Source: Hirschia sp964352025
GTDB taxonomy: Bacteria; Pseudomonadota; Alphaproteobacteria; Caulobacterales; Hyphomonadaceae
Length of the DNA stretch: 64,000 nt
Direction: 5' to 3'
Assembly: GCA_964352025.1 (NCBI GenBank)
Contig: CAYGPZ010000002.1
Location: 1-64,000, forward strand
The notes under the pieces were generated by a model, which was not told the DNA's origin, did not search any database, and saw only the letters and a program-made list of their open reading frames with translations. Position 1 is the first letter of the stretch; the number at the start of each line of letters is the position of its first letter. A program made the translations under genes and the position numbers. Below are positions 16,562 to 24,455 of the stretch, one piece after another.

Positions 16562-17734
16562 TTATTCAGCGGGTTCAGATAGCATTGAGCGGTCTTCAAC
16601 CTCAATATCGATTGGTTTTAAGCCTGTTTGATATTCTGGCGGAGTTTTCATTTTAGGAAGCGCCAGCATAGCATCAATCGCTGATTTAGCTTTGATACGT
16701 GTTGTCTCTTCTATCAAAACTTCATGTTCCATATTCACGAGACAATCATAGATGTTCTCAACTGTGATGCGCTTCATGTGAGGGCAGAGATTACATGGTT
16801 TGACGAACTCAACATCCGGGTTTTCCGCGGCCACATTGTCACTCATAGAGCATTCTGTGAGTAGGAGCACTTTGTTAGGAGAGTTCTCTTTCACATAATT
16901 GGCTAGACCACTTGTGGATCCCGCGTAATCAGCTTCTGTTAGTACATCAGGCGGACATTCAGGGTGAGCAAGAACGACGACACCCGGGTGTGCTTCGCGA
17001 AGGTCTACAACGTCCTGTCCGGTAAAGAGTTCGTGGACTTCACAGGCACCGGCCCATGTGATGATTTTAATGCCTGTATTGGCGGCAACATTCTTGGCCA
17101 GATATTGGTCCGGCATCAGAATAACAGTATCAGTTCCCCAATCCTTTGCGGCTTGTTCAACAACTTGAACAGCATTGGACGAGGTACAGCATATGTCTGT
17201 TTCAGCTTTCACGGCAGCGGATGTATTGACGTAAGTCACAACAGGAACACCAGGGTATTTTGCTTTGATGAGCTTGATATCTTCAGCTGTGATAGATTCT
17301 GCAAGTGAACACCCAGCACGCATGTCTGGAATAAGAACCGTTTTTTCAGGTGCTAAAATTTTGGACGTTTCAGCCATGAAGTGCACGCCACCTTGCACAA
17401 TCACATCTGCGTCGACTTGGGCTGCTTCTCTTGCAAGCTGAAGGCTATCCCCGCGAAAATCACCAACAAGATTAAAGATATCAGCTGTCATATAGTTGTG
17501 TGCAAGAACAACAGCATTTTTTTCTTTCTTGAGTTTGTTAATCGCATGGATCAGAGGCGCGAGTGTCGGCCATTCCATAGGCGTTACAAAGTCTTTGACA
17601 TCTTCATATAGGTGATCAACTGCAGCTTTGACTTCGTCATTATATGCGAGGCCACGCGCTTGGGACGGATCTGCTTGACGTTTGTCCAATTGTGGAATCT
17701 CACAAACATTTCCTGCGTCAATAATACGTGCCAT
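16562..17734 (-). CDS. nadA: Quinolinate synthase
   Basis: Condenses iminoaspartate with dihydroxyacetone phosphate to quinolinate, using a [4Fe-4S] cluster. 390 residues, a long form. Triplicated NadA folds are visible; the cluster Cys are in TDICCTSSNA, AHPECPPDV and KPCNLCPHM. Other marks are VVLAHNYMTADIF, GDSLQLAREAA and FMAETSKIL. AAGGGG precedes the ATG. It is the first gene of the nad operon and carries the promoter with an operator palindrome upstream. Confidence 0.97.
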   Translation of the reverse strand: MARIIDAGNVCEIPQLDKRQADPSQARGLAYNDEVKAAVDHLYEDVKDFVTPMEWPTLAPLIHAINKLKKEKNAVVLAHNYMTADIFNLVGDFRGDSLQLAREAAQVDADVIVQGGVHFMAETSKILAPEKTVLIPDMRAGCSLAESITAEDIKLIKAKYPGVPVVTYVNTSAAVKAETDICCTSSNAVQVVEQAAKDWGTDTVILMPDQYLAKNVAANTGIKIITWAGACEVHELFTGQDVVDLREAHPGVVVLAHPECPPDVLTEADYAGSTSGLANYVKENSPNKVLLLTECSMSDNVAAENPDVEFVKPCNLCPHMKRITVENIYDCLVNMEHEVLIEETTRIKAKSAIDAMLALPKMKTPPEYQTGLKPIDIEVEDRSMLSEPAE

Positions 17735-17801
17735 GTCTAAGCCCCTTTATTCTCAGTTAGTCCTAGTTAGTCATCGCTCTGGTGAGCAGTTTAGGACCTT
17801 T

Positions 17802-17816
17802 TACTCAATATGAGTA
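17802..17816. promoter_or_regulatory. NAD-repressor operator candidate upstream of nadA
   Basis: TACTCAATATGAGTA is a perfect palindrome (two 6-base arms, 3-base centre). It begins directly at the -10 box of the nadA promoter and covers the expected transcription start, the layout of a repressor site. The only candidate regulator in the window is the nadQ-type gene 1.3 kb away. The palindrome is seen; the binding protein is inferred. Confidence 0.75.
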
Positions 17817-17845
17817 TTATATAGTTATGCCCAGTTGTATTTCAA
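17816..17845 (-). promoter_or_regulatory. Sigma-70-type promoter of the nad operon
   Basis: On the minus strand TTGAAA (17845-17840) and TATAAT (17821-17816) are separated by 18 bases, close to the sigma-70 consensus. The -10 box shares its last base with the operator palindrome. The start would fall near 17809, leaving a leader of about 75 bases before nadA. Confidence 0.7.
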
Positions 17846-18009
17846 GATTTAGCCTTCAATTTGTAGAGGGAAATCCGAATTTAGCTAAGCTTTTATCTAA
17901 TTTAAGCGATGGATACGTAACGAGTCTACTGTGTTTTGACAAGAAAGAAACAAGTGAAGTTATTGTTTGACTTGAGGGAACATTCTTTCAAGGTCTCCAT
18001 CTACAATAA

Positions 18010-19068
18010 TTATGACGCCATGACGAAGTATTTGGGGATGCTTTTCATGTGCGTCGCACAGAATTTAAACAGCGGTTTTTCAATAAAATAGTGCGTTATC
18101 AATCCTGCGATAGTGCAGCCGACCGTCAACAATACGAGCATGACGGACACCGGTAAAAAGGTCTCCAATTTTAGCAATTTTATAATTGGTACACTGGCAG
18201 TTAGGACCGGTAAGTGAATGAGGTATAGTGCATATGAGCTGTCACCAATTTTGTTGAGCCAGTTTGGTGAGCGTATTTGATTGAGACCCTCCGCACTTAC
18301 AAGTCCCATTATGACCATGCTTGCGCCTATTCCTAAACCCACAGTGCGCCATCCATCATTAAGTGGGAAGATTCCGTATAGTTCCGATACAACCACAAAA
18401 AGGAATAGAAAAGCGCCTCCAGTGATTACGACATAGGAGTCAGCCCCTTTTAGGAATTTGAATAGGATTGCAGATAGCATTCCACCTAAAAAGATAAGGT
18501 TGTAGGGGGAGAATAATACGCCCAAAGGACTATGTGTCACTGGAAAGAAAATTGATACGGCACTCAGTGTGAACCAGATGCCCATAATGCAGAGACCTAA
18601 TCGCTTAGAGACAAGTAGGCTCATAAACGCTGTGTAGAACAAGATTTCGTGCTGCAATGTCCATGCAACTTCGAGCATCAGTTCAGACTTCATGGGAAGT
18701 AGTGAGAAATTATGGGTTATGCTCGTAAATGACAATGGCACGCTATGGCCCATTCCAGGGGCAATTAATCCAGCAATGATTAGCGCAGAAAGGAGTACCC
18801 AATACATAGGGTAAATTCTAACTGATCGTTTAAATGCAAACTTACCAATGCTATCTGAGTTTCCGATGTCCTTTTGATGAATGTACATCATTATGAATCC
18901 GGACAGAGCGAAGAAGAATTCAACACCAGAATAACCAATGTTGAATATATCGTGTACATTTTGACCGTCATAAAGACGACCAGGCAGAATAAAGATGTTT
19001 ATATGAAAGATAACGACGGCAACAGCGGCGATAGCTCTAACAGCCTGTAATGTAGATAGTTGTTGCAA
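18010..19068 (-). CDS. Acyltransferase 3 family membrane protein
   Basis: Integral membrane acyltransferase of the OafA/YrhL type, 352 residues with about ten hydrophobic segments. The opening LSTLQAVRAIAAVAVVIFHI with its membrane His, GYSGVEFFFALSGFIMMY, the Arg-rich RSVRIYPMYW and the closing YFIEKPLF are family marks. Members transfer acetyl or other acyl groups to surface polysaccharide or peptidoglycan from the cytoplasmic membrane; the target here is unknown. The start appears to be TTG at 19068. It lies downstream of nadQ with an 80-base gap. Confidence 0.88.
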   Translation of the reverse strand: MQQLSTLQAVRAIAAVAVVIFHINIFILPGRLYDGQNVHDIFNIGYSGVEFFFALSGFIMMYIHQKDIGNSDSIGKFAFKRSVRIYPMYWVLLSALIIAGLIAPGMGHSVPLSFTSITHNFSLLPMKSELMLEVAWTLQHEILFYTAFMSLLVSKRLGLCIMGIWFTLSAVSIFFPVTHSPLGVLFSPYNLIFLGGMLSAILFKFLKGADSYVVITGGAFLFLFVVVSELYGIFPLNDGWRTVGLGIGASMVIMGLVSAEGLNQIRSPNWLNKIGDSSYALYLIHLPVLTASVPIIKLLKLETFLPVSVMLVLLTVGCTIAGLITHYFIEKPLFKFCATHMKSIPKYFVMAS

Positions 19069-19148
19069 CTTTCATCGCCTTTCATACATGTGGTCGTGAT
19101 TTCACATATGAGAAGCAATTTTCTTGCCAGAGTTTTGCCCAGAGTTTG

Positions 19149-20099
19149 CTATGCGCCTTTTAGGGCGGGGGTCGCTAATCCAGAGGAAATTGCCTTGGTG
19201 GAGAGGTTTTTTCTGTATCGAAATAATTCAGCAGGTCTGCCGCCTGTTGTGGCGGTATATTCGCCTAACCCTTCCACTAATTGGGATTTTTCAAGCGAAC
19301 GTCTGAAGTTTTGTTTGTGTAGCGCGCGACCGAGTATCGATTCTACCAATTGTTGAAGTTCGAATAAGGTAAAGCGTTCAGGCGTAAGTTCGAAAATAAC
19401 AGGCCGATATTTTATCTTTCCACGTAACCGAGAAATCGCCGTCGCTAAAATACGGCGGTGATCAGAAATCATCGATTGGCCCGAAATAACAGATGAACTG
19501 CTACTGCGTTTATCTCGTACTGATTCAGATGCTAAGCCGGCTTCATAAAGCAATTCGTACCGCTCTAACACGCGTTCTTCAATCCAAGCGGCTCCGTCCA
19601 AGCCGAATGTCTGTCTCGCGCGTTCTTTGAGGGCAGTGTTATTGCCAGCCCAATTGTATAGGGAGGGCTTAATCTCTTCATCAAGAATTGACGGAACACC
19701 CTTGCGGTGGTCTTCCCATGGAAAATACCTGTACCAATCACGCCAGATGGCATCAAATGCGCCGTCAATCTCGGTGCGCTCCGGCGTTAATCCTAAATAT
19801 CCAATAGAGATAATTCTAGAATGATCAGGTGCATTTGCCATATCTGCTTTTGGTAATTCGCGTCCTTGATCACCAAAAGTGTATAATTGCTCGACATAAC
19901 CAAGGTCAAAACCGGTTTGCGCATTTACCCAGTCTCTAAGACCCAATTCCATAGTCCGGTGGTTTATTGGGTCAAAAGCACCAAATGGTAAGCCTGACTT
20001 TCCATTCGCATGCCTTGTAACCAGGGCGTAGGGACCGTTCTCGTTAGCAGCAACAATAACGGCGGAAAGACCAACAGTTATGGCATTGGAATCGGACAA
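19149..20099 (-). CDS. nadQ: NadQ-type NAD biosynthesis regulator (NUDIX-like plus winged helix)
   Basis: 316 residues with an N-terminal NUDIX-like domain (TVGLSAVIVAANENGPYALVT, then TFGDQGRE as in NrtR-type sensors) and a C-terminal winged-helix part (LTPERFTLFELQQLVESILG, then NFRRSLEKSQLVEGLGEY). The NUDIX catalytic box is not conserved, so it should sense rather than hydrolyse a nucleotide. This is the layout of the alphaproteobacterial COG4111/NadQ repressor of nadABC. The nadABC operon with a palindromic operator is nearby. The start is a TTG. An NrtR label would also be defensible. Confidence 0.75.
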   Translation of the reverse strand: MSDSNAITVGLSAVIVAANENGPYALVTRHANGKSGLPFGAFDPINHRTMELGLRDWVNAQTGFDLGYVEQLYTFGDQGRELPKADMANAPDHSRIISIGYLGLTPERTEIDGAFDAIWRDWYRYFPWEDHRKGVPSILDEEIKPSLYNWAGNNTALKERARQTFGLDGAAWIEERVLERYELLYEAGLASESVRDKRSSSSSVISGQSMISDHRRILATAISRLRGKIKYRPVIFELTPERFTLFELQQLVESILGRALHKQNFRRSLEKSQLVEGLGEYTATTGGRPAELFRYRKNLSTKAISSGLATPALKGA

Positions 20100-20125
20100 A
20101 GGCTTATAAGCTTTTCATGCGTAGT

Positions 20126-20860
20126 TTATTTTCTGGTCGAATTTTTCATGTCTAATTCATGCAGTAGAGCATTGAAACGATCAAGAAAAGCCTGCTGTGC
20201 TTGGGGGACTGGCATCGGTGTGACATCCGCGATGAGGCCTTCTGGAGGCACCACAAATAAGCGTCGCGCTTCTGCTTCGTCAAATCCGGCAAGGTGTATT
20301 GATTCAAAATATGCGCACATGAGATCAGCTTTTTTGATCATTTTCTTCAAACGTTTTGGCATAATAGCCGGCAGCCCAAAACGCATATGAATTGTGTGCT
20401 CAAGTCGTTCTTCTACGTCTTTATAGCTATCTCCCAAAATGGACTTAAACGGAGAAATCATATCTCCAATCACATATTCTGGGGCATCGTGCAGTAATGC
20501 AGTTAGTTTTTCTTCGACAGTTATCTTTGGAGAAATAGCACTACAGATCGCCTCGACGACTACACTATGTTGCGCAACGGAAAAGGCATGGTCCCCCTTA
20601 GTCTGACCATTCCAACGCGCAACCCTAGCCAACCCGTGTGCAATATCTGCGATTTCGATATCGAGCGGGGATGGGTTGAGTAGATCCAAGCGTCGTCCAG
20701 ACAACATTCTTTGCCAAGCGCGAGGTGGCATCTTGTTTGTTTTTGCCTTGGACGAAGGTTTTTCTGTGTCAGATAACTTTGCGGATTTGGAGATATCTAG
20801 GCCTTTGTTTTTCAATAAATCTGGTTTGACCATCGTAACGGGTGAATTTGGTGGCGTCAT
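20126..20860 (-). CDS. HD-domain phosphohydrolase
   Basis: 244 residues. After a Lys/Ser-rich N-terminal tail the HD core shows HGLARVARWNGQTKGDHAFS, VAQHSVVVEAI, the metal pair in ALLHDAPEYVIGD and the last Asp in KKADLMCAYFE. This YfbR/COG1896-like group contains 5'-nucleotidases acting on deoxynucleoside monophosphates, but the substrate here is not settled. It is 26 bases upstream of nadQ on the same strand, so the two are probably co-transcribed, which hints at a nucleotide or NAD-related role. The long tail could mean that ATG 20731 is the true start. Confidence 0.85.
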   Translation of the reverse strand: MTPPNSPVTMVKPDLLKNKGLDISKSAKLSDTEKPSSKAKTNKMPPRAWQRMLSGRRLDLLNPSPLDIEIADIAHGLARVARWNGQTKGDHAFSVAQHSVVVEAICSAISPKITVEEKLTALLHDAPEYVIGDMISPFKSILGDSYKDVEERLEHTIHMRFGLPAIMPKRLKKMIKKADLMCAYFESIHLAGFDEAEARRLFVVPPEGLIADVTPMPVPQAQQAFLDRFNALLHELDMKNSTRK

Positions 20861-21018
20861 AAAAAGTCCCGGAAAATTATAAAAAGTTGCGAAAAGGGCC
20901 CTATTGGGGCCGAACGTTACCAGAAAGTTTGATATTGTTTACCATGTTTTCGAAAAGACTCAGAATTTCTTAAACCCCTTGGGTCATATTGGTCGAGCTC
21001 CGTTAGAGAGAGATAAAA

Positions 21019-21168
21019 ATGATACAAATGATGGTGGATACATTACAGCAACCAGCTGTACTGTGGATGGTTTTAGGCGGAGCAGTTTGTGCTGTTCTAT
21101 TTGAAGCCTACAAGACAAGTCCCGACGCCCTTTGGGGTGATATACTCGGCGATGAGTCTAACGATTAG
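21019..21168 (+). CDS. 49-residue membrane peptide
   Basis: A short frame of 49 codons from ATG 21019, with GAGAGAG upstream as ribosome site. The product has one hydrophobic helix (VLWMVLGGAVCAVLFEAYK) and an acidic tail ending GDILGDESND. A strong terminator follows 40 bases after its stop, which supports an expressed transcript. It is divergent from the HD gene. No family recognised. Confidence 0.55.
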   Translation: MIQMMVDTLQQPAVLWMVLGGAVCAVLFEAYKTSPDALWGDILGDESND

Positions 21169-21207
21169 AAAAAACTCCCGCTTAAGGCGGATTGGGTGAT
21201 GAAGGAT

Positions 21208-21240
21208 GGGGATGATAGAAATATCGTCCCCATTTTTTTA
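21208..21240 (+). terminator. Rho-independent terminator after the small membrane peptide
   Basis: GGGGATGAT at 21208-21216 pairs with ATCGTCCCC at 21223-21231 (nine pairs including one G-T) around a six-base loop, followed by ATTTTTTTA. The T-run is on the plus strand, so it serves the 49-residue gene; it also touches the end of the convergent lipoprotein gene. Confidence 0.85.
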
Positions 21241-21468
21241 TTCTTCGGTTTCTTCATTCTTGTTCATGGCTTCAGGTGCAGAAGACGTTCTGATGTTATT
21301 AATGCAGGCGTTTTTACGTGTCGGCCAGTTATCAAATTTTTCAATACAAGCTTTGATCGCGGCATCTTTCTCGTCAGCAGAAAGATTGCTTGAAGCTTGT
21401 GATGCACATGCTCCTAGTATGACTGACGCAGCAAAAAGCGTAGCTGCTAAATGAGGACGAAGGAGCAT
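21238..21468 (-). CDS. Small lipoprotein, unknown function
   Basis: 76 residues. The signal peptide ends in the lipobox LGAC (ASVILGACASQASS), followed by a short helical charged stretch (SADEKDAAIKACIEKFDNW) with two Cys and an acidic end. Expected in the outer or inner membrane facing the periplasm. It is the last of four minus-strand genes beginning with ygfZ. Family not recognised. Confidence 0.65.
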   Translation of the reverse strand: MLLRPHLAATLFAASVILGACASQASSNLSADEKDAAIKACIEKFDNWPTRKNACINNIRTSSAPEAMNKNEETEE

Positions 21469-21495
21469 GATTTATCCTGGTTCTTATGACTAGAA

Positions 21496-21699
21496 TTACT
21501 TGTCACTGTCAGTGCAGTGAGATGGAAGGTGAGATTTATTATCTCCTGCGAGAACGTCACATACGAGCGGCTCATCTCTTGTACCTAGAGAATTAACGAG
21601 TTCTCGTGATGTTGGAGGCGGAGATTCAATGTTATTCGTTGTAGATGTGCATCCACTTATGGCGATGAGGCTAGTTAGAACTATCGTTATGCATTTCAT
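21496..21699 (-). CDS. Small lipoprotein coupled to tag
   Basis: 67 residues from ATG 21699, which overlaps the stop of tag by ATGA, so it is translationally coupled. The signal ends in the lipobox ISGC (MKCITIVLTSLIAISGC). The rest is short and polar with two more Cys (PLVCDVLAGDNKSHLPSHC). An in-frame upstream TTG or ATG inside tag is less likely. No family recognised. Confidence 0.65.
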   Translation of the reverse strand: MKCITIVLTSLIAISGCTSTTNNIESPPPTSRELVNSLGTRDEPLVCDVLAGDNKSHLPSHCTDSDK

Positions 21700-22295
21700 C
21701 GGTAAAACTCCTGTACCTCTTTGTGTCGTGGGCAATTAATTTCGTGATCATTGACCATGCCGACCGCCTGCATGGCGGCATAAACGATGACAGGACCGCA
21801 AAACTTAAAGCCGCGCTTTTTCATATCTTTAGCGATAGCTTCAGAAAGTGGCGTTTTTGCGGGGGCATTTTTCCAATAATCCAATTTATTGACGATTGGT
21901 TTTCCATCCACAAAATTCCAGAGGTAATCTGAAAATGTCTCGCCCTTTTCGCGCATATCCAAGTAAATCTGAGCGTTCTTGATTGTCGCTTCTACTTTTT
22001 TAGGGCTACGGATAATACCCGGATTTTGGAGCGCTTTTTCTACGCGAGCTTGGTCCCATTTAGCGATTTTTTCTGGGTCAAAACCGTCAAACTCTTCCCG
22101 CATGGTTTCGCGCTTGCGCAAAATTGTAATCCACGACAATCCAGCTTGATGTCCATCGAGTTGAAACTTTTCCCACAGGGCGCGGCTATCATATTCGGGA
22201 ACGCCCCATTCTTCATCGTGATAACTGCGATACAATGCATCATTTAAAGGAGCCCAACCACAGCAAGGCTCTACTTCAGTCTGTGAGTCTGTCAT
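21696..22295 (-). CDS. tag: DNA-3-methyladenine glycosylase I
   Basis: Base-excision repair enzyme removing 3-methyladenine from alkylated DNA. About 199 residues. It shows CCGWAPLNDALYRSYHDEEWG at the start, with Cys and His zinc ligands, the helix-hairpin region FQLDGHQAGLSWITILRKR, and the closing MVNDHEINCPRH carrying the other His and Cys ligands. ATG 22295 is preferred over a TTG two codons upstream. It follows ygfZ after 23 bases. Confidence 0.95.
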   Translation of the reverse strand: MTDSQTEVEPCCGWAPLNDALYRSYHDEEWGVPEYDSRALWEKFQLDGHQAGLSWITILRKRETMREEFDGFDPEKIAKWDQARVEKALQNPGIIRSPKKVEATIKNAQIYLDMREKGETFSDYLWNFVDGKPIVNKLDYWKNAPAKTPLSEAIAKDMKKRGFKFCGPVIVYAAMQAVGMVNDHEINCPRHKEVQEFYR

Positions 22296-22318
22296 TAGCA
22301 ATTATCCAACCTGTTTGA

Positions 22319-23143
22319 TCAGGAGGATGTCACAGCTTCCATTTGCTCGGCAAGCCAGTCAGGTTCAATTAATTTGGCCTCACGTTCGTTTGCTGCGAAA
22401 CCTAGATCCGGATCGCCTTGAGCTTTGGCCATTCGGTCCAATCGAATTTTAGCCATAGCGTAATCACTCATACTTGATGTGATTTCACCAATGGCAGCTT
22501 CACCGAGAAATAGGGGGCTTGTTGAATCTGGAGCGCCATTTGGGAAGTGAAATGCCAGCGTACGTTTGCGTGTCGTGCCTCTGCGCTTCATGCGGGAGAC
22601 GACTTCTTGTCCTACAAAGCAGCCTTTTTTGAAGTCTACGCCCTGCATCAAATCCATATTGATATCAGACGGAAAGACTTCGTTTTCACCAAAGTCCTTA
22701 CCTTGTTCGGGTACACCTAATTTTATGCGTTGAATATTGTAGGCGCGCTGGGATGTATTTTCCCAACTTCCTTTGGGTTCAATTGAGCGGGGCGGCATAT
22801 CTGGGTGGCGGGGGTCCAACCATCCGTTTTGTGCATACGCGTAAACTGCAAGCGTATCTTCAAGAACAATGTCGACTTTAGCTTTAAGCCTGAACATTTT
22901 TAGTTTTTTGAAGACAGCTTCGTCAGCTTGAATAGGAAGATCCAGCAGGAAGTCATTTTCCTGCTTTAGGACAATCATATCACTGATGATTTTGCCCTGT
23001 GGTGTCAGCAGTGCTGCGTAGCACCGATCACCATCTGACATGTTCACTACGGAATTCGTTAGAAGACCATTTAGGAAAGTTTCTGCGTCGGTGCCATTCA
23101 CTCGAAGGACAACGCGGTTTTCAAGGCATACAGTATCGCTCAT
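22319..23143 (-). CDS. ygfZ: YgfZ/GcvT-domain folate-binding protein
   Basis: 274 residues; the family binds tetrahydrofolate and helps build or repair iron-sulphur clusters in enzymes such as MiaB. The signature KGCFVGQEVVSRMKRRG, with its conserved Cys, is complete. The N-terminal GcvT-like fold starts LENRVVLRVNGTDAETFLNGLLT. It heads the ygfZ-tag-lipoprotein-lipoprotein run. The region upstream to 23420 holds no convincing gene. Confidence 0.93.
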   Translation of the reverse strand: MSDTVCLENRVVLRVNGTDAETFLNGLLTNSVVNMSDGDRCYAALLTPQGKIISDMIVLKQENDFLLDLPIQADEAVFKKLKMFRLKAKVDIVLEDTLAVYAYAQNGWLDPRHPDMPPRSIEPKGSWENTSQRAYNIQRIKLGVPEQGKDFGENEVFPSDINMDLMQGVDFKKGCFVGQEVVSRMKRRGTTRKRTLAFHFPNGAPDSTSPLFLGEAAIGEITSSMSDYAMAKIRLDRMAKAQGDPDLGFAANEREAKLIEPDWLAEQMEAVTSS

Positions 23144-23420
23144 GACTTAGCATTTAAGGTTATTGAGATATGTGTGCAAGTAAAGTTTGAGCATATGGAA
23201 TGGTATTTTTCAGCGGCTACTATTGGAATAATGAAAATCATTCCTAAGTTAATGCTATGGGAAGAGTTACCCCATCTCATTCCCATGACCATGCTACAGC
23301 CCCTCATACCCCCGCATGGTCGATCCAGTACCTGCCCCATCTGTCCCCTTGTGAATTGGCGGTAGGTATCTGGATCAATTGAGGGGGATTTTATACACTT
23401 TTAAAACGCTGTATCTGTGC

Positions 23421-23819
23421 CTACTGCATATACTGTGTCGCAATTGATTCTGCGATTTTCCGGCCTTTTGTCGCAAGATTGTTTTCCAGCCTTGCAGCAT
23501 CACTATTGCAATAATTGATGCGGCTGCGTTGGAATTTATACCCCCTGTTAAAGGCCTTCGTGAAAATCGATTTTCGGGACTTTGTACTTGCCTCATGCTT
23601 GAGAAGGTCGCTCATATAATTGCGCCAATATTGGTCCTTGGAACCATTGCATAAAGTGCGAATGTAATGAACTTCTCCCAATATCCCAGCAAGATCTCTC
23701 TTCATGGTGAGATAGTCGTCTTGTGAACGCGATTGTGCTTGAAGCGTTAAGGGGCTCAAAACGAACACCAATATCAAGGCAATGTTGATATTATGAGATA
23801 GTTTGAACCCACGTGACAT
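23421..23819 (-). CDS. TIGR02301-family exported protein
   Basis: About 132 residues from ATG 23819, chosen because it begins a signal peptide (NINIALILVFVLSPLTLQAQS). The mature part matches the alphaproteobacterial TIGR02301/DUF2385 pattern: GEVHYIRTLCNGSKDQYWRN, then KSIFTKAFNRGYKFQRSRINYC. The two conserved Cys could form a disulphide. Function is unknown in the family. A longer start at 23915 would add 32 residues but bury the signal. Confidence 0.8.
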   Translation of the reverse strand: MSRGFKLSHNINIALILVFVLSPLTLQAQSRSQDDYLTMKRDLAGILGEVHYIRTLCNGSKDQYWRNYMSDLLKHEASTKSRKSIFTKAFNRGYKFQRSRINYCNSDAARLENNLATKGRKIAESIATQYMQ

Positions 23820-24007
23820 AAAAAGTTTTAACCACTTGTACAAAATCGATATTGTGAGAGGTGACAGGAATTGCATGAACTCATGCCTCAATGATAACAC
23901 TTTAAACTGCATCATTAGAATTTGAAACAGTCAAAGTCGGATGTTTGTTTGCGAACGTGTATCGAAGTGCTAGGCACCACATTTAGTATCAGGGTTTTCA
24001 GGACGTT

Positions 24008-24451
24008 ATGAAGATAAGATTTAATCTGATTAAAGGGTTAGCCATTGCCAGCATAATTGGTGGAACTCTTTGTGCGGCGTCCGCGCAAGATAAAGAAAAT
24101 ATGATTTCGACGATTATGACTGCGCAAGAAGCTAAATCCGAATTATTTGGCGTATGGCTCGAAGGTGAGACAGCGCAAACGCATGAACAGTGGAGCGAGT
24201 GTATCGAGCCTGATGGTAAAACACGCTATATATTTGGTGGTGTCGAGCTTGAAGGCCAGTTGTCTATTCAGGATGATGGCCAAGCCTGTTTTTCCTATAG
24301 AACAGATGGTTATGACCGTCAGAGCTGTTTTCGTATAAGTCGTGCGGGCGAGGGTTATACTTTCTGGGGCGGCGTTGAAGGTGTGTTTACGACCACCAGC
24401 GTTCTAAGAAACATAAAATCCTGTCCTTCGTCTAACATTCCTACGAGTTAA
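24008..24451 (+). CDS. Secreted protein, unknown function
   Basis: 147 residues with a signal peptide ending at LCAASAQD. The mature domain is beta-rich with three to five Cys: FGVWLEGETAQTHEQWSEC, GRQ-like strands KTRYIFGGVELEG and ACFSYRTDGYDRQSCFRI. AGGA precedes the ATG. It ends 4 bases before the dehydrogenase gene, so co-transcription is likely. The 'GVW...C' arrangement resembles the small exported protein inside the nad operon, but similarity is too weak to call. Confidence 0.65.
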   Translation: MKIRFNLIKGLAIASIIGGTLCAASAQDKENMISTIMTAQEAKSELFGVWLEGETAQTHEQWSECIEPDGKTRYIFGGVELEGQLSIQDDGQACFSYRTDGYDRQSCFRISRAGEGYTFWGGVEGVFTTTSVLRNIKSCPSSNIPTS

Positions 24452-24455
24452 ACAC

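Noticed and set aside
17782..17970. Plus-strand frame of 62 codons facing the nadA promoter
   Set aside because: It overlaps the promoter and operator of nadA, has no ribosome site, and its product shows no domain.
23140..23340. Minus-strand frame of 66 codons upstream of ygfZ
   Set aside because: No ribosome site or recognisable domain; the sequence looks non-coding.
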